Assembly (NCBI RefSeq): GCF_900327775.1
Contig: NZ_OUMZ01000007.1
Location: forward strand, 372,115 to 436,114
From: Roseovarius sp. EL26
Lineage (GTDB): Bacteria; Pseudomonadota; Alphaproteobacteria; Rhodobacterales; Rhodobacteraceae
Reading direction: 5' to 3'
DNA length: 64,000 bases
A program made the position numbers and the translations under genes. A model generated the notes under the pieces. It made no database searches, was not told where the DNA came from, and saw only the letters and a program-made list of their open reading frames with translations. Shown piece after piece: positions 37,527 to 45,607 of the stretch; position 1 is the stretch's first letter, and each line of letters starts with the position of its first letter.

Positions 37527-38489
37527 TCATACGGCGTCGGCGAAATGGCGCTTTCGTTTTGCATCTAAACCCAGCGAAACGGCATGAAGATGCCCATGCG
37601 CGCTGAGTTTTTCACGCAATTGTGGGGTGGCGACGCAGACCTCGGTGAAAAAGGCTTGCAATGCGGGTTCTCCGCCTTCGGTTTCCAGTGATGAAAGCAA
37701 CTCATGCATGCTCAGCTTTTGAGTACTAAAGCGTGCGTTAGCCTGAAGCTCGGCCCGGTAAGCCCCTTGGTTCAGCCGGTATCGGTAGCTGCGACGCCAA
37801 TGAGCCCAACTGGGAGCATGCATGTGCAACAGTTGTGTTTGCTGCAAAACATGTGCGTTGGTCAGGCGGGTTCCGTTGAAAAACGCATTGTGAATACGTA
37901 ACTTAAATCCTTGTCGTCCAGTGCGTACAAAAATCTTGCCAGAAACATGACTGAGAAACCCACCATTCAGCTGATTGCCGAAGGTGGGGTAGATTTCCTG
38001 TGTTTGCGCACGTCGATCAATTAAGCGACTGGCGCATCCCTTGGCCCAGACTTGCCCATTCGGTGGAAGGGTAAAGGGGTCAGGCGCAAGGGCTTCAATC
38101 GGGCGTAGTTGCGCGGTGAGGGCGCTATCAGGTAATTCTGCAAGTTGCAGTGCCAAGGGCTGTGATGGACACAGAAACTCGTCAACATCAATATGCGCCA
38201 GCCAATCCACATCCGAGGCGCGGCGATAGCAATGAGTCGCATTGATGGACTGCCGCAGTTGATGTTGATCCGGGCGTCCCTTGCGTTTGCGCCAATAGGT
38301 TTCATCACACAGATGTACGCGGCATTTTGAATGCGATTTCAGGGCTTTGTGTGCAACTGGATCATCGTCGTCCAGATAGACATGGACACGTTTCGCACCC
38401 AGATCAAGATGATAGGCGGCAAAGTCTAATATGTCTTTGGTGGGGGCTTTGATCGTTGCAACCACGCCCCAGCTTGTTTGACTGTTCAT
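37527..38489 (-). CDS. Glycosyltransferase family 2-type protein
   Basis: A 320-residue putative glycosyltransferase. The opening GVVATIKAPTKDILDFAAYH, the acidic VYLDDDDP and the AHIDVDEFL motif (D-x-D type nucleotide sugar/metal site) fit the GT-A fold of the glyco_tranf_2_4 / DUF23-like group. The middle holds NGGFLSHVSGK, where the acceptor may bind. Product unknown; relatives act on cell-surface or exported glycans. I start at 38489, where homology begins; an in-frame ATG at 38543 would add 18 residues. Confidence 0.82.
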   Translation of the reverse strand: MNSQTSWGVVATIKAPTKDILDFAAYHLDLGAKRVHVYLDDDDPVAHKALKSHSKCRVHLCDETYWRKRKGRPDQHQLRQSINATHCYRRASDVDWLAHIDVDEFLCPSQPLALQLAELPDSALTAQLRPIEALAPDPFTLPPNGQVWAKGCASRLIDRRAQTQEIYPTFGNQLNGGFLSHVSGKIFVRTGRQGFKLRIHNAFFNGTRLTNAHVLQQTQLLHMHAPSWAHWRRSYRYRLNQGAYRAELQANARFSTQKLSMHELLSSLETEGGEPALQAFFTEVCVATPQLREKLSAHGHLHAVSLGLDAKRKRHFADAV

Positions 38490-38590
38490 ATCTTGAAAAT
38501 GCCGCTCCCAGAAAAATTGTGCAAGTTGAGTATAAAAAGCCATCCATAAGCTGTGTAGTGAGTAGGGTATTCATTGTTCAGATTATTGTG

Positions 38591-39232
38591 CTAACCATGA
38601 TCCGAAGTTGCTGTGGGATGCAGGGCAGGGCGATAACCTGCATGCAATACGGCAAGGGTCGCACGGGGTGTCATAACGGTTGCCTCATCGATGCTTGGGC
38701 GTTTGAACCGGTTGCTGTACCTCTCTGGTGTATAGCATAGCAGGTCTGGCCCCCAGACCAGATGAGGTTGCATATCATACAGTATGAAGGTCCCATCAGG
38801 CAGCGTGTTCAGCGATGCACTATGCCGGATCTGCGCACGTGTGCGGCTAACACGGTCTTGATGCATATGCCGGTCAATTGACTTGAGGTCTTGGGCCGGG
38901 CCATGCGCGGTATCCCAGCACCCACGAAACTTGAGGTACTCCGCACGCCTGCATTCTCCGCAGGGGCGATGACCCGCAGCCAAAGCTACAGCCTCATCAA
39001 GGAAAAATAGTTCTGTATATTTGCGTGGACCCATGACCTCGCGGTGGCGGCCTTTGAAAGTCAGAACGCAGGTAACCCAGGCCTGATGAGTCCATCGGGC
39101 CCGGCCAAGGCGTTTCTGGTCATCATGTAAAATGCCACGATTACCCATCATCGTGCCGCGGGCAGATACTGCGTGAAATTCACCAGTGGGTAGCACTCTG
39201 TTCTGTAGATGAGGGGCATGCACACGTGTCAT
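38591..39232 (-). CDS. Conserved hypothetical protein with CGEC motif
   Basis: A 213-residue protein, unrecognised by name but with a conserved look: LGRARWTHQAWVTCVLTFKG, then AAGHRPCGECRRAEYLKF (about residues 93-110) and a C-terminal VMTPRATLAVLHAGYRP. The CxxC-like Cys pair could bind zinc. It has no signal peptide or membrane segment. I recall similar proteins from Rhizobiales and Rhodobacterales. It stands alone between the glycosyltransferase and the CTERM protein genes. Confidence 0.7.
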   Translation of the reverse strand: MTRVHAPHLQNRVLPTGEFHAVSARGTMMGNRGILHDDQKRLGRARWTHQAWVTCVLTFKGRHREVMGPRKYTELFFLDEAVALAAGHRPCGECRRAEYLKFRGCWDTAHGPAQDLKSIDRHMHQDRVSRTRAQIRHSASLNTLPDGTFILYDMQPHLVWGPDLLCYTPERYSNRFKRPSIDEATVMTPRATLAVLHAGYRPALHPTATSDHG

Positions 39233-39360
39233 ATGCGCCAAGCTACGGCAAAGGTAATTTACTGTTCAAGAGTTTATTGGCATTTGGGGAATTGTAACTG
39301 AGGCAATCAAATCGGGGATATTATCAATTAATGGCTGTATAACGAAGGGCACTCAAATTG

Positions 39361-39386
39361 AAAAAGGCCCCGCATTGCAGGGCCTC
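39361..39386 (-). terminator. Rho-independent terminator for the CTERM protein gene
   Basis: On the minus strand, aggccc and gggcct form the stem and TTTTT follows. It lies 20-45 bases past the stop of the CTERM gene, so it ends that message. Confidence 0.75.
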
Positions 39387-39405
39387 TCTTTAAACTTATT
39401 GCAGC

Positions 39406-40155
39406 TTATGCTTTTTTGCGTTTCCGCAGGCTTGCTACGCCACCAAGGCCAGCGATAAGCAGCCAACCAGTAGCAGGCAATGGGATCGTGGACACATCGC
39501 CGCCATCAAAGGTGATCGCGCTGTCCAGAACTTGTGCCCAGTCGTTTCTTTGTTGGTCTGTTCCGGCACAGCAGAAATCAAACCCAAGATAGAAAACATC
39601 ACCAGCACCTTTAGTTGTGCGGGTTACGATTGGATTGCCCGTGGACCCACCAGTGCTGCCTTCGTAGAAAACAGTTGATCCTGTTGGCAATGCGCCACCC
39701 AGAGAGTGAGTGGAACTTAACCCAACCAATGTTGCAACGTCATCAGCAAAGGTAGTTCCAGCCGCTGCCGCAGTTTTGGTGAAAGAGTTGGTATATCCTA
39801 GGGCGTCCGTCAAATTTCCGCCAAACAGAGCATCCAGCAAATCCTGGTTGCCACTGCCTCCGAATACGATCAACCGGCCACCGCCGGAAACGAATGAATC
39901 GAGTGCGGCTAGATTTGCGCCAGCGCCATCATCACCGCTTTGTTCTACGATGATAGTATCACCTGCGGCAATCGCGTTGCCCCAAGCTGTGGTTGTATCC
40001 TCATATCTTGTTAAGGTGTGACCATAGGTGCCAGACATAATGCCACTTTGGTACGATGAGATTTCATGGTCACCATTCATAAACGATACGCTTGCGGCGA
40101 AGCCGGATGTGCCGATGAGCGACAGAAGCCCTGCTGTTAAAACTTTTTTAATCAT
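39406..40155 (-). CDS. Exported protein with PLPA-type CTERM sorting signal
   Basis: A 249-residue surface or secreted protein. It has signal peptide MIKKVLTAGLLSLIGTSGFA, a body with SGGGRLIVFGGSGNQDLLDA and Gly/Ser/Thr-rich repeats, a Cys pair (FDFCCAGTD), and a C-terminus of IPLPATGWLLIAGLGG then VASLRKRKKA. That tail is the VPLPA/PEP-CTERM pattern (motif, helix, basic end) which an exosortase (EpsH-like) removes and anchors. No exosortase is in the window. Function unknown; the body looks like a nucleotide- or carbohydrate-handling alpha/beta fold. Confidence 0.88.
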   Translation of the reverse strand: MIKKVLTAGLLSLIGTSGFAASVSFMNGDHEISSYQSGIMSGTYGHTLTRYEDTTTAWGNAIAAGDTIIVEQSGDDGAGANLAALDSFVSGGGRLIVFGGSGNQDLLDALFGGNLTDALGYTNSFTKTAAAAGTTFADDVATLVGLSSTHSLGGALPTGSTVFYEGSTGGSTGNPIVTRTTKGAGDVFYLGFDFCCAGTDQQRNDWAQVLDSAITFDGGDVSTIPLPATGWLLIAGLGGVASLRKRKKA

Positions 40156-40261
40156 AACCCTTAATTATCTCCTGTGGGTAAAATACACGGGTGCGAAATG
40201 TGTCAAAATAATGGCATCCATCATGGCGCAAGGCAATGAAATTCAAGGATTAGTCCCCATT

Positions 40262-40292
40262 AATACAGGGAAACAGATTGTTTCCCTGTATT
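40262..40292. terminator. 13-bp perfect inverted repeat after prfC
   Basis: aatacagggaaac-agatt-gtttccctgtatt, a perfect 13-base stem with a 5-base loop, 37 bases beyond the prfC stop. It lacks a T-run on either strand. It may end the prfC message or protect its 3' end. Confidence 0.5.
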
Positions 40293-40328
40293 GCAAGGTT
40301 GATTGTGTCAATTTCTTGACGGGGCTTG

Positions 40329-41936
40329 TTAGGGCATCATTTCCTTTGTCGCCGACAGTGTCACATCAGGATAATCGCGGGTGATGCGGTCGATGTCCCA
40401 TTGCAGGCGCGTCAGATAGACAACGTCGCCATCGTGATCATGGGCAATGTGCTGTTTATTGGCGTTGATAAAGGCATCAAGTGGCTGCCTTTCCCCGACG
40501 GCCCAGCGGGCAGAAGTGAACTGGGAGGCTTCAAACCGTACGGGCAGGCCGTATTCCAGTTCGATCCTTGAACCAAGCACTTCGAATTGCAGCGGGCCGA
40601 CCACACCAACGATAAAGCCAGATCCAAAGCTGGGTTTGAATACTTTGGCAGCACCTTCCTCGGCGAATTGCATCAGAGCCTTTTCAAGGTGCTTGGCTTT
40701 CATTGGGTCACCAGCGCGGCAGCTTTGCAGCAACTCAGGTGCAAAGGACGGAATGCCCGTGGCACGAATGGCCTCGCCTTCGGTTAGCGTGTCACCAATG
40801 CGCAGCTGGCCGTGGTTGGGGATGCCGATGATATCTCCGGCCCAGGCCTCTTCTGCCAGTTCCCGGTCTGAAGCCAGAAACAACACTGGGCTAGAGATAG
40901 CCATAGGTTTTTTAGTACGTACATGGGTGAGTTTCATGCCACGTTTAAAGTGACCTGAGGCCAGGCGGACAAACGCCACTCGGTCACGGTGTTTTGGGTC
41001 CATGTTGGCTTGCACCTTGAAGACAAAGCCAACAACTTTCTTTTCATCAGGTGAGACTTGCCGTGGGCTGGCCTGTTGTGGCTGCGGCTCAGGGCCGTAG
41101 GTGCCGATGCCGTCCATTAACTCTTTGACGCCGAAAGAGTTGATCGCAGAGCCAAACCAGATCGGGGTCATGTGCCCCTCAAGAACGGCTTGCGGGTCAA
41201 GCGCGGGCAGCAATTCGCGCGCGATTTCCAGTTCTTCGCGCAGTTGCTCGATCAGAGTATCTGGAACATGCTCGGCTAGCTTTGGATCATCAAGCCCGTC
41301 GATCTGTATGCTTTCAGCCACCTTGTTGCGATCCGCGCGGTCCATCAGTTCCAACCGGTCGTTAAGCATGTCGTAGCAACCAATGAAATCGCGCCCTTGA
41401 CCGATGGGCCAGCTGGCTGGGGTCACATCGATGGCAAGGTTTTGTTGGATTTCATCAATGATTTCAAATGTGTCCCGGCTTTCGCGGTCCATCTTATTAC
41501 AGAACGTCAGGATCGGCAGGTCGCGTAGGCGACAGACCTCAAACAGCTTTTGTGTCTGGCTTTCAACACCCTTCGCCCCATCAATCACCATAACAGCGGC
41601 ATCAACAGCTGTCAGCGTGCGGTAGGTGTCTTCAGAAAAGTCCGAGTGACCGGGGGTATCGACTAGATTGAAGCGAAATTCGCGAAAATCAAACGACATT
41701 GCCGAGGCCGAAACAGAAATCCCACGATCTTTTTCCATCTGCATAAAGTCGGACCGTGTCCGCCGGGCCTCGCCCTTGGCGCGCACTTGGCCAGCCATCT
41801 GGATGGCCCCGCCAAACAGCAGGAATTTTTCCGTCAGGGTCGTTTTGCCAGCGTCCGGGTGCGAAATGATCGCAAAGGTACGGCGGCGGGCGATTTCAGC
41901 CGGTAGATCGGGGCGGTTTGAGGCAATATCCAACAT
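40329..41936 (-). CDS. prfC: Peptide chain release factor 3
   Basis: GTPase that recycles RF1 and RF2 from the ribosome after termination. The 535 residues start with RRTFAIISHPDAGKTTLTEK (P-loop), then the DTPGHSDFSEDTYRT G3 and NKMDRE G4 motifs, VIDGAKGVE, and domains II and III typical of RF3 (VGFVFKVQANMDPKHRDRVA). It is a single gene with a long gap downstream containing an inverted repeat. Confidence 0.96.
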   Translation of the reverse strand: MLDIASNRPDLPAEIARRRTFAIISHPDAGKTTLTEKFLLFGGAIQMAGQVRAKGEARRTRSDFMQMEKDRGISVSASAMSFDFREFRFNLVDTPGHSDFSEDTYRTLTAVDAAVMVIDGAKGVESQTQKLFEVCRLRDLPILTFCNKMDRESRDTFEIIDEIQQNLAIDVTPASWPIGQGRDFIGCYDMLNDRLELMDRADRNKVAESIQIDGLDDPKLAEHVPDTLIEQLREELEIARELLPALDPQAVLEGHMTPIWFGSAINSFGVKELMDGIGTYGPEPQPQQASPRQVSPDEKKVVGFVFKVQANMDPKHRDRVAFVRLASGHFKRGMKLTHVRTKKPMAISSPVLFLASDRELAEEAWAGDIIGIPNHGQLRIGDTLTEGEAIRATGIPSFAPELLQSCRAGDPMKAKHLEKALMQFAEEGAAKVFKPSFGSGFIVGVVGPLQFEVLGSRIELEYGLPVRFEASQFTSARWAVGERQPLDAFINANKQHIAHDHDGDVVYLTRLQWDIDRITRDYPDVTLSATKEMMP

Positions 41937-41981
41937 GCGCGCCGTATAGAGCGCGGGGAGCAGAGGTGCAATAAGAAGGCG

Positions 41982-42989
41982 TTACATTGTCGAGGCGCGT
42001 TTAAGCAGGTTTGCGGCATCAGCGTGGTTAAGCAGCTCTTTGGGGATCTCAAAATCGTGATGCGGGCGATGCTCGTGCAGGACGCCTGGAAAGGTTTGAT
42101 CCAGCTCGGTGGGCAGGGCGGCACGGGTCTGCGAGTTAATCATCAGGGTTTCGGCAGCTATCCCTTCGGCATAGATGATCTGGTGTTGGTCAAACACAAG
42201 CTGGAAGTATTCCACAAAGCCACCGTCTTGTTGCACTACTGTCGATCCATTGACCAGATGGCGGGCACGTACCAGGACCTCTGACCGGCCTGCGCCGATG
42301 GCATCCGAGCGTTGATAGATAAACAACCGATGGTCGGGGCTCACGATCAGATCATTGGTATTGTGCAGTACGCCAGCTTTGATCCGTACGGGGGCAAATT
42401 CACCCAGGGCGCGTACCGTGGACTGTCCGATCCAACGGATCGGCTGTACCCCGTCATAGCGGGTTAGGACATGATCCCCGACAGTAAGGTCCTGAATCAA
42501 TTTCTGTGCACCGCTTGCCAAGGTGATCTTGGTATCGCGGGCGAATGAAACGCAGGATAGTTCCGCATATTTTTGCATCACCAGATCGCGATCAATGCCA
42601 ATGAGCGTATAGCCCAATTTTGCTGTGAGAGACGCGAGCGGCATGACAAATACTTCGGCCACATGACCTTGTGCGTTCACTTCGACCCAGATCAGGGCTT
42701 CGACGACACAACCGGTCGAACACATCAATGTCAGGCAACTGTCCATGTAGACCCGCGCGCCGGGCTCGCCCAGTTCGCTGTTGCCGCTGATCCTGAAGTT
42801 CACGTTGTCATCGGTGGAAACGATCAGCTGGCCGGGTGTGACTCCTGCACTCAGCTCGTAGGTATCATCCAGATCCAATTCATTGGCATATGAAATGTAA
42901 TCTCCAGCATTCGCTCCTGAAACCACTACAAGATCCTGAGATCGGAAAACAGGAAGGGTTTGTTTTGGACTGGGGGCGATATGATTCAT
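41982..42989 (-). CDS. Hint (hedgehog/intein) domain protein
   Basis: A 335-residue protein. Residues about 150-290 hold a Hint domain: CVSFARDTKITLASG with the splice-site-like Cys, VGDHVLTRYDGVQPIRWIG, and VSPDHRLFIYQRSDAI. The N-terminal part has a beta-rich region (YDTYELSAGVT-like turns) with a Cys-rich SCLTLMCSTGC stretch. Proteins of this type are common in Roseobacter and are often linked to surface or secreted structures; autocleavage is plausible. The tail is HEHRPHHDFEIPKEL. Confidence 0.85.
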   Translation of the reverse strand: MNHIAPSPKQTLPVFRSQDLVVVSGANAGDYISYANELDLDDTYELSAGVTPGQLIVSTDDNVNFRISGNSELGEPGARVYMDSCLTLMCSTGCVVEALIWVEVNAQGHVAEVFVMPLASLTAKLGYTLIGIDRDLVMQKYAELSCVSFARDTKITLASGAQKLIQDLTVGDHVLTRYDGVQPIRWIGQSTVRALGEFAPVRIKAGVLHNTNDLIVSPDHRLFIYQRSDAIGAGRSEVLVRARHLVNGSTVVQQDGGFVEYFQLVFDQHQIIYAEGIAAETLMINSQTRAALPTELDQTFPGVLHEHRPHHDFEIPKELLNHADAANLLKRASTM

Positions 42990-43123
42990 ACAGAAGCAAC
43001 ATTTATGGAATGGGTATGGTACTAAGTTTCCATGTTAATATAGATTAATCTCGACGCAATTGTGACGTTGGAGTTTTTCGCATTTGTGGCAAAGAAACAT
43101 GAAAATACATGGTGAGGGCGAAT

Positions 43124-43903
43124 ATGGATCTCGGAATTAGCGGAAAGCGTGCTTTGGTTTGTGCTTCAAGCAAAGGTTTGGGGCTTGGATGCGCGCGTGC
43201 GCTGGCCGAGGCGGGTGTCGATTTGGTGATGAATGCCCGCGGCGCAGAGGCATTGGAAGCTGCCGCGCAGCAAGTGCGTGATGACTTCGGCGTATCGGTG
43301 CAGACGGTTGCAGTGGATGTCACTAGCCACGAAGGGCAGGCTGAGGTGTTAAATGCTGCAAAGGGTGTTGATATTTTGGTGAACAATGCCGGTGGCCCGC
43401 CTCCGGGGATGTGGAGCGATTGGGAACGGGATGATTTCATCAAAGCACTGGATGCCAATATGTTGACGCCGATTGCCATGATCAAAGGCTTGGTTCCGGG
43501 CATGATCGATCGTGGTTGGGGCCGGGTGGTGAATATTACGTCACAATCTGTTAAGGCACCGATTGCAGTTTTGGGCTTGTCGAATTCGGCCCGCGCTGGC
43601 CTGACTGGGTATGTTGCGGGCACGGCGCGTCAGGTTGCTGGGCAAGGGGTGACGATTAACAATTTGTTACCAGGAATTCACGCCACGGATCGCGCGGTTT
43701 CATTGGACACCGGCGTTGCCAATGCACAGGGTATTAGCATGGATGCAGCAAAAACGCAGCGCTGTGCGAGCATTCCCGCAGGGCGGTATGGCACGGCGGC
43801 TGAGTTTGGCGCGACCTGTGCGTTTCTGTGCAGCCAGCATGCCGGATTTATCGTGGGACAAAACATCTTGCTTGACGGAGGTGGCGTTAACGCCACGCTT
43901 TAA
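43124..43903 (+). CDS. Atypical short-chain dehydrogenase/reductase
   Basis: A 259-residue Rossmann-fold protein. The cofactor site is ASSKGLGLGCA near residue 12, with NNAGGPPPG and the C-terminal FIVGQNILLDGGG. The classical YxxxK active site is missing: after the Ser of NITSQS the matching stretch reads LGLSNSARAG, so Tyr and Lys appear replaced. Such atypical SDRs are known from alphaproteobacteria. The substrate is unknown. GAGGG lies 5 bases before the ATG at 43124. It ends 2 bases before the next gene, which starts with GTG. Confidence 0.88.
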   Translation: MDLGISGKRALVCASSKGLGLGCARALAEAGVDLVMNARGAEALEAAAQQVRDDFGVSVQTVAVDVTSHEGQAEVLNAAKGVDILVNNAGGPPPGMWSDWERDDFIKALDANMLTPIAMIKGLVPGMIDRGWGRVVNITSQSVKAPIAVLGLSNSARAGLTGYVAGTARQVAGQGVTINNLLPGIHATDRAVSLDTGVANAQGISMDAAKTQRCASIPAGRYGTAAEFGATCAFLCSQHAGFIVGQNILLDGGGVNATL

Positions 43904-43905
43904 AG

Positions 43906-45036
43906 GTGGCGGAACGGTTCTCTCTCAAAGATCATTTGTTTAATTCGCAAAGCCTGTCTGATCTAGCGGTTGAATATTCAGCTGCCTTGCCCGGATTTGA
44001 TGCCGATGAATTCCTGACGCAAGCGATACCCGGGCTCGAAAGCAGGGAACTTATGGCCCGGCTTGACTGGATTGCCGATTGCATTCAGGCGCAGTTGGAT
44101 GTGGATTTCCCAGCAATGGCTGACCAGCTTGAGGCGGCCCTGCCTCCACACTTAGACCCGACGTTGAGCGATGATGACTTTGGACGCTTTATCCATGCTG
44201 TACCGGGCATATTGGCTGTGCGGCATGGTCTGGAGGAGCATCGCGAACGTGCACTGAATTTGTTATATGCTGCCACTAAGCGGTTCTCGATGGAGTTTTA
44301 CATTCGTCCCTTTCTGAACCGATGGCCAGACGAGACCTTTGATCGGTTAAAGACATGGGCAAGCGATGAAAATTACCACGTCCGGCGGCTGGTGAGCGAA
44401 GGAACTCGGCCCAAATTGCCATGGGCAAGGCGTATTGATATTGACACAACGCGCCCTCTTGATTTGCTGGATCTTCTGCACGCAGATCAGACCCGGTATG
44501 TGACCAGATCAGTCGCAAACCATCTGAATGATATCTCCAAAACTGACCCTGAGGCCGTGCTGGAGAGGCTTGAACACTGGCGCGGGCAAGCGCGGCAAAA
44601 CAAAGCAGAGCTGGCATGGATGGAGCGGCACGCGCTCCGCACACTGATCAAGCAAGGTCATACGGAAACGTTAGCGTTTTTGGGCTATCGCAATGACCTG
44701 CAGTTTGATGTGGCGCTTAAACTTCAAAGCCCAAGCGTCATGATCAGTGAGGTGTTAGACTTCACTTGCGAGATCAACTGCCCAGAAGCGGTGCCAGTTT
44801 TGGTCGATTATGTGATGTATTTTCACAGGCCGGATGGTGTGGATCGGCGCAAGGTTTTCAAATTAAAGCAGGCGCATTGCGACGGAAGACGCACTTTGAC
44901 ATTGCAAAAGAAACATCGGTTCAAGAAAGGTACGACAACATTCACCCTACATCCCGGGCCGCACAAGATAGAAGTGCAGGTAAATGGCGCATGTCTGGCC
45001 GCCGCCACATTCGACCTGCTGCCAGCGCCCGAGTGA
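43906..45036 (+). CDS. HEAT-repeat / DNA alkylation repair-like protein
   Basis: A 376-residue, mostly helical protein. Repeats of the AlkD type are suggested by YIRPFLNRWPDETFDRLKTW, ASDENYHVRRLVSEGTRP and VANHLNDISKTDPEAVLERL. The last third turns to a beta-rich segment (GRRTLTLQKKHRFKKGTTTF). Relatives are annotated as DNA alkylation repair proteins, but the catalytic residues of AlkC/AlkD cannot be confirmed by eye. It starts with GTG 2 bases after the SDR gene, so the two probably share an mRNA. Confidence 0.75.
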   Translation: MAERFSLKDHLFNSQSLSDLAVEYSAALPGFDADEFLTQAIPGLESRELMARLDWIADCIQAQLDVDFPAMADQLEAALPPHLDPTLSDDDFGRFIHAVPGILAVRHGLEEHRERALNLLYAATKRFSMEFYIRPFLNRWPDETFDRLKTWASDENYHVRRLVSEGTRPKLPWARRIDIDTTRPLDLLDLLHADQTRYVTRSVANHLNDISKTDPEAVLERLEHWRGQARQNKAELAWMERHALRTLIKQGHTETLAFLGYRNDLQFDVALKLQSPSVMISEVLDFTCEINCPEAVPVLVDYVMYFHRPDGVDRRKVFKLKQAHCDGRRTLTLQKKHRFKKGTTTFTLHPGPHKIEVQVNGACLAAATFDLLPAPE

Positions 45037-45464
45037 TTATTTGGCGATTAGGTTGGCAATACGCTTGCCGATTGCTTTGCTAGCCTTCGGGGAAGGATGG
45101 ATCATATCGATCGCATGGATGACCGGTCTCCATGCGGCACCAGATCGGCGTTTGATAGGAAATGAAACCCGCCATCTGTGGCGGCCAGGCTAGTGATCCC
45201 GCATTCCAGTTCATCGCCTTCGTTTCGACATCCTTCAATCGGGGAATCGACGCCGGGGCTGCGCAGATAACCGACATAGACCACCTGCGCCCCAGTTGCG
45301 CGCAGCTTACGGACCAAGGTTGGGGTTTTGCCCTTTTGGCCATCGTTTGAAATCAGCTGGTCCATTTTCGCATCACATCCATAACAGCCGCAACCAAACC
45401 ACAGGTCATTACCGCCTCCATTTAGAATGATCCAATCCCAGTCACTTTTGTCATTTTTTGCACG
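45037..45464 (-). pseudogene. Truncated and frameshifted SGNH/GDSL hydrolase
   Basis: Two frames of the minus strand give the back half of a bacterial SGNH hydrolase. One reads WDWIILNGGGNDLWFGCGC, then GAQVVYVGYLRSPG and FLSNADLVPHGDR, and stops near 45104. The other resumes IHAIDMIHPSPKASKAIGKR and ends with TAA at 45037, so a one-base change near 45117-45123 broke the gene. A TAG precedes the WDW block at about 45465, and I cannot find the N-terminal GDS nucleophile segment upstream. It is a decayed remnant next to the DNA-repair-like gene. Confidence 0.7.
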
Positions 45465-45607
45465 CTAAACAGTGGTTGGTTGAAATTTTGTAAAACGATC
45501 AATGCTTGGGAGCTTTCCATCACATTTCCGTTGGTTGCCACTGCAAAGCTGGATCGTGCCATGATGCCCTGTTAGGCGGAGTACCGAACAGCGAAGGAAA
45601 TCCTGAC

